Source: JAGLYP01 sp034659435 (GTDB lineage Bacteria > Patescibacteriota > Patescibacteriia > Patescibacteriales > UBA12075). Taken from it: DNA of 8,793 bases. The first letter of the stretch is position 1. Each line of letters begins with the position of its first letter. Positions 6,578 through 8,793 of the stretch are shown here, piece after piece. Both the position numbers and the translations under genes were made by a program. The notes under the pieces were generated by a model. The model did not search any database, was not told the DNA's origin, and saw only the letters and a list, made by a program, of their open reading frames with translations. The stretch covers positions 1-8,793 of the forward strand of contig JAYEHJ010000085.1 of NCBI GenBank assembly GCA_034659435.1, written 5' to 3'.

Positions 6578-7345
6578 TTATACATCGCAAGGCACGTCAA
6601 CAAATTCAACTTTAATTTTAAATTTCTTAGCTATTAATTTCCCCAAATTCTGAATGCCGATTTTTTCCGTATTATAATGCCCGGCGTTAATAAAATTTAT
6701 TCCCGTCTCTTCAACCGCCCTGACAACTTCCTCGCGCGCGTCTCCGCAAATGTAAGTATCCGCCCCCAATTCCGCTGCTTCTTTAAAATTAGGCGAAGCG
6801 CCTCCTGAAATAATGCCTACTCTTTTTACATTTTTTTTGCCCGCTGGTATTACATACGGCTGAGTTTCCAATTCATCGCAAACTAAATTATAAAAATCTT
6901 CAAATTTCATTGCTTCTTTATATTCACCGATAAATCCAATTTCGCCATAATCAGGACAATCAATAACATCCGTTTTTTTTAATTTTAATAATTTTATTAA
7001 ACTAATATTATTTCCAATCGCGCGATGAGCGTCCAACGGCAAATGAAAACCAGCCAAATTAATATCATTTTCTAACAAAAACTTTATCCGATTTTTTGTA
7101 AAACCCTTGAGTTGTAATTTATTGCCAAAATCATTTTTAAAAATTCCATGATGAACGATAATCAATCGCGCCTTCTTTTTAATAGCTTCTTTAATTAATT
7201 TTTCAGACCAGCTAACTCCAACTATAATTTTATCAATTTTTTTCGCGCCTTCAACTTGCAAACCGTTAAAACAACCATCATTAAATTTATCAACATCCAA
7301 ATAATCTTCGCAATATTTTATTATTTTTTTGGTTTCTGTTAACAT
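6578..7345 (-). CDS. Nif3/DUF34 family dinuclear-metal protein (YbgI-like)
   Basis: This 255-residue protein belongs to the Nif3-like family, which forms toroidal hexamers with a two-metal centre. The family is often annotated 'GTP cyclohydrolase 1 type 2/Nif3', but its physiological role is unsettled. Expected metal ligands are present: His65-His66 in VHHG, His101 and Asp105 in FHLPLDAH, and His223 and Glu227 in GHYNTEK. The N-terminal substrate-pocket motif GCFNGLQVEG (24-33) and the central GIISGGASP are also typical. Length matches the short form without the PII-like insertion. The start at 7345 gives a normal N-terminus (MLTETKKIIKYCEDYL) and no Shine-Dalgarno sequence is seen. It is the first gene of a minus-strand run with the membrane protein and pheT, separated from the former by a palindrome. 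A TATAAT lies about 22 bases upstream. The family assignment is secure; the substrate is unknown. Confidence 0.94.
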   Translation of the reverse strand: MLTETKKIIKYCEDYLDVDKFNDGCFNGLQVEGAKKIDKIIVGVSWSEKLIKEAIKKKARLIIVHHGIFKNDFGNKLQLKGFTKNRIKFLLENDINLAGFHLPLDAHRAIGNNISLIKLLKLKKTDVIDCPDYGEIGFIGEYKEAMKFEDFYNLVCDELETQPYVIPAGKKNVKRVGIISGGASPNFKEAAELGADTYICGDAREEVVRAVEETGINFINAGHYNTEKIGIQNLGKLIAKKFKIKVEFVDVPCDV

Positions 7346-7366
7346 TTTATTTATATTTTTATGCTA

Positions 7367-7372
7367 ATTATA
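7367..7372 (-). promoter_or_regulatory. Possible -10 element for the nif3-like gene
   Basis: A perfect TATAAT on the minus strand (context TTTGTCTATAATTAGC) would place the transcription start near 7360, about 15 bases before the ATG at 7345. No convincing -35 was found at 16-18 bases. It faces away from the plus-strand promoter at 7393-7420, making a compact divergent promoter region. Confidence 0.4.
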
Positions 7373-7392
7373 GACAAATATGCCATTTTAAC

Positions 7393-7420
7393 TTGACTTT
7401 CATCTAAAATATGCTATTAT
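7393..7420 (+). promoter_or_regulatory. Extended -10 sigma70 promoter of the candidate small RNA
   Basis: TTGACT (7393-7398), a 16-base spacer and TATTAT (7415-7420) preceded by TGC (7412-7414) form a strong extended -10 promoter. Transcription would start near 7427-7428. The transcript would be antisense in direction to both flanking protein genes (nif3-like and pheS), so it cannot be their leader. Confidence 0.65.
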
Positions 7421-7427
7421 TATAGTA

Positions 7428-7512
7428 TAAATGGTGGCGATATCCGTTACTTCACGGACATCAGTTCACGTGTCAAACAAAGGAATCCTTGAAAAAGGGT
7501 TCTTTTTGTTTT
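7428..7512 (+). ncRNA. Candidate small RNA complementary to the anticodon arm of the adjacent tRNA-like gene
   Basis: This unit of about 85 bases is bounded by the promoter at 7393-7420 and the terminator at 7481-7512. It has a hairpin of 8 pairs plus one A-C mismatch: GATATCCGT (7439-7447) with ACGGACATC (7454-7462) and loop TACTTC. A single-stranded segment TCACGTGTCAAA (7466-7477) follows, the exact reverse complement of 7563-7574 in the tRNA-like gene. Nearby CAG (7462-7464) and T7465 extend the complement to ACTG (7577-7580) across a 2-base bulge. GGTGGC (7433-7438) is also complementary to 7557-7562, but in permuted order. I know no RNA family that matches. A 38-codon ORF overlaps it and is judged unlikely to be real. 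The evidence is signals and complementarity only. Confidence 0.5.
7481..7512 (+). terminator. Intrinsic terminator of the candidate small RNA
   Basis: AGGAATCCTT (7481-7490) pairs with AAGGGTTCTT (7495-7504) in a 10-bp stem with two G-U pairs. It is closed by a GAAA tetraloop and followed by TTTGTTTT. It is a good rho-independent terminator on the plus strand. The -35 element of the downstream tRNA promoter is embedded in its loop side. Confidence 0.75.
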
Positions 7513-7517
7513 ATAAT
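7489..7517 (+). promoter_or_regulatory. sigma70 promoter of the tRNA-like gene, embedded in the preceding terminator
   Basis: TTGAAA (7489-7494), exactly 17 bases, then TATAAT (7512-7517) is a near-consensus promoter. The predicted start is around 7524, at GTGGATCTG, so the primary transcript would begin with the sequence that competes for the 3' acceptor strand. The -35 overlaps the stem and tetraloop of the upstream terminator, so the two units are separate but interlocked. Confidence 0.7.
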
Positions 7518-7532
7518 AAAAATGTGGATCTG

Positions 7533-7604
7533 GGGTCTGTATTGTAATGGTAACATGCCACCTTTGACACGTGAGCACTGCGGGTTCGATTCCTGCCAGA
7601 TCCA
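7533..7604 (+). tRNA. tRNA-like gene with aberrant anticodon arm (identity unresolved; possibly degenerate)
   Basis: The acceptor GGGTCTG (7533-7539) pairs with CAGATCC (7597-7603, one G-U), and the discriminator is A7604. Canonical features include T8, A14, G18G19 (7549-7550), A21, the T-arm GCGGG-TTCGATT-CCTGC with TTC and A58, and a 5-base variable region. Total length is 72 bases and no CCA is encoded. The D-stem has three pairs (TGT/ACA) and a T-T mismatch. The anticodon arm is abnormal. Strict spacing gives stem CCACC/CGTGA with mismatches at 27-43 and 31-39, loop TTTGACA (anticodon UGA) and a non-purine base 37. Alternative registers read UUG (Gln, loop CTTTGAC) or GAC (Val, loop TTGACAC), but then the stem pairs poorly. 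Another fold gives TGCCAC with GTG(A)GCA and a 9-base loop. Upstream, GGATCTG (7526-7532) duplicates the 5' acceptor strand and pairs better with the 3' strand. It has its own promoter and terminator. It may be a divergent tRNA, a decaying tRNA or a tRNA-mimicking RNA. Confidence 0.6.
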
Positions 7605-7610
7605 CACTTC

Positions 7611-7643
7611 AAAAAATGTCTCAAATTCAAAGAGACGTTTTTT
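7611..7643. terminator. Bidirectional terminator between the tRNA-like gene and pheS
   Basis: AAAAAATGTCTC (7611-7622) pairs with GAGACGTTTTTT (7632-7643) in a 12-bp stem with one G-U pair and a 9-base loop. The A-tract and T-tract sit on opposite sides, so it can end both the plus-strand tRNA-like transcript and the minus-strand pheS transcript, whose stop codon is at 7691. Confidence 0.85.
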
Positions 7644-7690
7644 GTTTGTTTTATAGATATATTTTTTATTAATTTTCGCATAATTTTTAT

Positions 7691-8719
7691 CTAAAATTGT
7701 TTTAAAAACCTCATATCCGACCCATTAAACAGGCGGATATCGTCAATGCCGTACTTCATCATGGCGAGGCGCGTTACTCCCATGCCAAAAGCAAATCCGG
7801 AATATTTTTTTGAATCAATTTCGCCATATTCCAAGACTTTCGGATGAATCATGCCCGCGCCGATCATTTCCAGCCAGCCGATTTGCTTGCAGCTGGGACA
7901 ACCCGCGCCGCCGCAAATTGTACAGCTTATGTCAACTTCAATTCCAGGCTCAACAAATGGAAAATATCCGGGGCGAACCCGCGCTTTTACTTCTTGCTTA
8001 AATACACCTGATAACATCTCTTTTAAAACCGCTATTAAATTACACAAAGAAATATCCTCGCCAACCATAAAACCTTCAAATTGATCAAAAGTTGTATCAT
8101 GTACCGCGTCAATCGCTTCATTGCGAAATACTCTTCCCGGAATAACGCATTTAAGCGGAGCTCCGTATTCTTTCATCGCCCTTATTTGCATCGGCGAAGT
8201 ATGAGTGCGCATCACCAAGTCCAATTCACCGTTTTTATTCGGCTTGTCAATATAAAAAGTATCCTGCATATCTCTTGCCGGATGTGTTTTGGGAATATTC
8301 AAAGCTTCAAAATTAAAAAAATCACTTTCCAATTCCGGTCCGTCTAAAACCATAAAACCCATTGACATAAAAATTTCTTCTAACTCGCTTGTTAAAATTG
8401 ATATGGGATGTTTATGCCCGCGCTCTTGTTTTTTTCCCGGCAAAGTTACGTCAATAAAACCTTTGCCTTTTCCGCCGTCTTCCAGCGTATTTTTTAATTC
8501 AATAAAAGCTGAAGTAATTTCTTGTTTAACTGTATTAGCCAAACGCCCGATTTTTTTCTTGTCCTCGGCATTAAGTTTAGATAAAGAACGCAACACTTTG
8601 GTAAATTCGCCTTTGCGCCCCATATATTTAGTTTCCAAATCGCGCAAAAGCTTAAAATCTTTAATCTTTTTAATTTGCGATAATATTTCTTCTTTAATTT
8701 TCAATATTTCTTTTTCCAT
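7691..8719 (-). CDS. pheS: Phenylalanine--tRNA ligase alpha subunit
   Basis: This 342-residue catalytic subunit of PheRS activates phenylalanine and transfers it to tRNA-Phe, acting with PheT. The N-terminal helical coiled-coil tRNA-binding region (about 1-85) is followed by the class II core. Motif 1 is in the region HPISILTSELEEIFMSMGF. THPARDMQDTFYI and RTHTSPMQIRAM are family hallmarks. Motif 2 is PGRVFRNEAIDAVHDTTFDQFEG, and motif 3 is GFAFGMGVTRLAMMKYGIDDIR (Arg about 317). A Cys4 cluster CTICGGAGCPSC (about 266-277) matches the Gram-positive type of PheS and may bind zinc. The start at 8719 (MEKEILKIKEEI) aligns with PheS N-termini such as that of Bacillus subtilis. ATG at 8731 is possible. 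An upstream TTG at 8788 would translate a palindrome and is rejected. No Shine-Dalgarno sequence is visible. The gene is separated from pheT by about 2 kb. Confidence 0.97.
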   Translation of the reverse strand: MEKEILKIKEEILSQIKKIKDFKLLRDLETKYMGRKGEFTKVLRSLSKLNAEDKKKIGRLANTVKQEITSAFIELKNTLEDGGKGKGFIDVTLPGKKQERGHKHPISILTSELEEIFMSMGFMVLDGPELESDFFNFEALNIPKTHPARDMQDTFYIDKPNKNGELDLVMRTHTSPMQIRAMKEYGAPLKCVIPGRVFRNEAIDAVHDTTFDQFEGFMVGEDISLCNLIAVLKEMLSGVFKQEVKARVRPGYFPFVEPGIEVDISCTICGGAGCPSCKQIGWLEMIGAGMIHPKVLEYGEIDSKKYSGFAFGMGVTRLAMMKYGIDDIRLFNGSDMRFLKQF

Positions 8720-8751
8720 AAATTGTTGCATTTGATAAGATTTTTTTGTTA

Positions 8752-8791
8752 TTTTTGTTAGCTTGGGTTTTAAAACCCAAGCTAACAAAAA
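8752..8791. repeat. 40-bp perfect palindrome upstream of pheS
   Basis: TTTTTGTTAGCTTGGGTTTT is followed directly by its exact reverse complement, centred on TTTTAAAA. It lies about 32 bases upstream of the chosen pheS start and reaches the window edge. The 3' arm ends in A on both strands, so it is not a standard intrinsic terminator. In design (long, spacer-free, flanked 5' by T and 3' by A) it matches the palindrome at 6531-6574. It may be an RNA hairpin in the pheS leader or a small mobile palindrome. Confidence 0.8.
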
Positions 8792-8793
8792 AA

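Noticed and set aside
7428..7512. T-box riboswitch (GGTGGCGATATCCG resembles the T-box consensus GGGTGGNACCGCG)
   Set aside because: The match is partial, no Stem I specifier domain is present, the T-box-like piece is not placed in an antiterminator, and no regulated gene follows the terminator on this strand.
7431..7547. A 38-codon ATG ORF (MVAISVTSRTSVHV...) overlapping the candidate small RNA and the start of the tRNA-like gene
   Set aside because: It reads through a strong terminator hairpin and into the tRNA acceptor and D-arm, has no ribosome binding site, and the interval is better explained by RNA signals. It could be checked by conservation of synonymous sites in homologues.
7526..7604. 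A 79-base tRNA beginning at GGATCTG (7526), using the perfect acceptor pairing
   Set aside because: This register leaves seven extra bases before the D-arm and breaks the T8 and A14 spacing. Starting at 7533 restores canonical positions, so the first strand is treated as a rival duplicate.
8720..8788. Upstream TTG start for pheS at 8788, giving a 365-residue protein
   Set aside because: The extra residues translate the 8752-8791 palindrome and have no match to PheS N-termini. MEKEILKIKEEI at 8719 aligns with the family.
1..8793. TGA-as-glycine genetic code (Gracilibacteria/Absconditabacteria)
   Set aside because: All conserved genes are full length under the standard bacterial code with no in-frame TGA.

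Overview
The window looks like an AT-rich bacterial chromosome segment, most likely from a Patescibacteria/CPR lineage (Parcubacteria-like). This is an inference from several signs: very A/T-biased codons, start codons without recognisable Shine-Dalgarno sequences, compact spacing, Parcubacteria-style small membrane proteins, and reading frames that are intact under the standard bacterial code (TGA is a stop, so not a Gracilibacteria-type code). It is core chromosome, with no transposase, phage or CRISPR genes.

Left part (1-2710): the last codons of what is probably dprA, then about 350 bases of intergenic DNA carrying two inverted copies of a structured dispersed repeat, then topA with its own sigma70-type promoter. 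topA ends at a bidirectional terminator.

Middle part (2728-7345), all on the minus strand: a small membrane-anchored coiled-coil protein, a third copy of the dispersed repeat, pheT (phenylalanyl-tRNA synthetase beta), a two-pass membrane protein of unknown function placed 1 base from pheT, a 44-bp perfect palindrome, and a Nif3/DUF34 dinuclear-metal protein.

Right part (7346-8793): a 345-base gap on the opposite strand to its neighbours holds a compact two-unit RNA module. The first unit is a short candidate RNA with an extended -10 promoter and an intrinsic terminator. The second is a tRNA-like gene whose promoter lies inside that terminator, followed by a bidirectional terminator shared with pheS. 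The tRNA-like gene keeps the canonical spacing and invariant bases but has a damaged or divergent anticodon arm and a duplicated 5' acceptor strand. The upstream RNA carries a perfect 12-base complement to exactly its anticodon loop plus 3' anticodon strand (positions 32-43). pheS (alpha subunit) follows, then another perfect palindrome.

The genes cover DNA topology (topA, with dprA beside it as in many bacteria) and charging of tRNA-Phe (pheS and pheT, unusually separated here). The RNA module between pheS and the nif3-like gene is the most unexplained part of the window.
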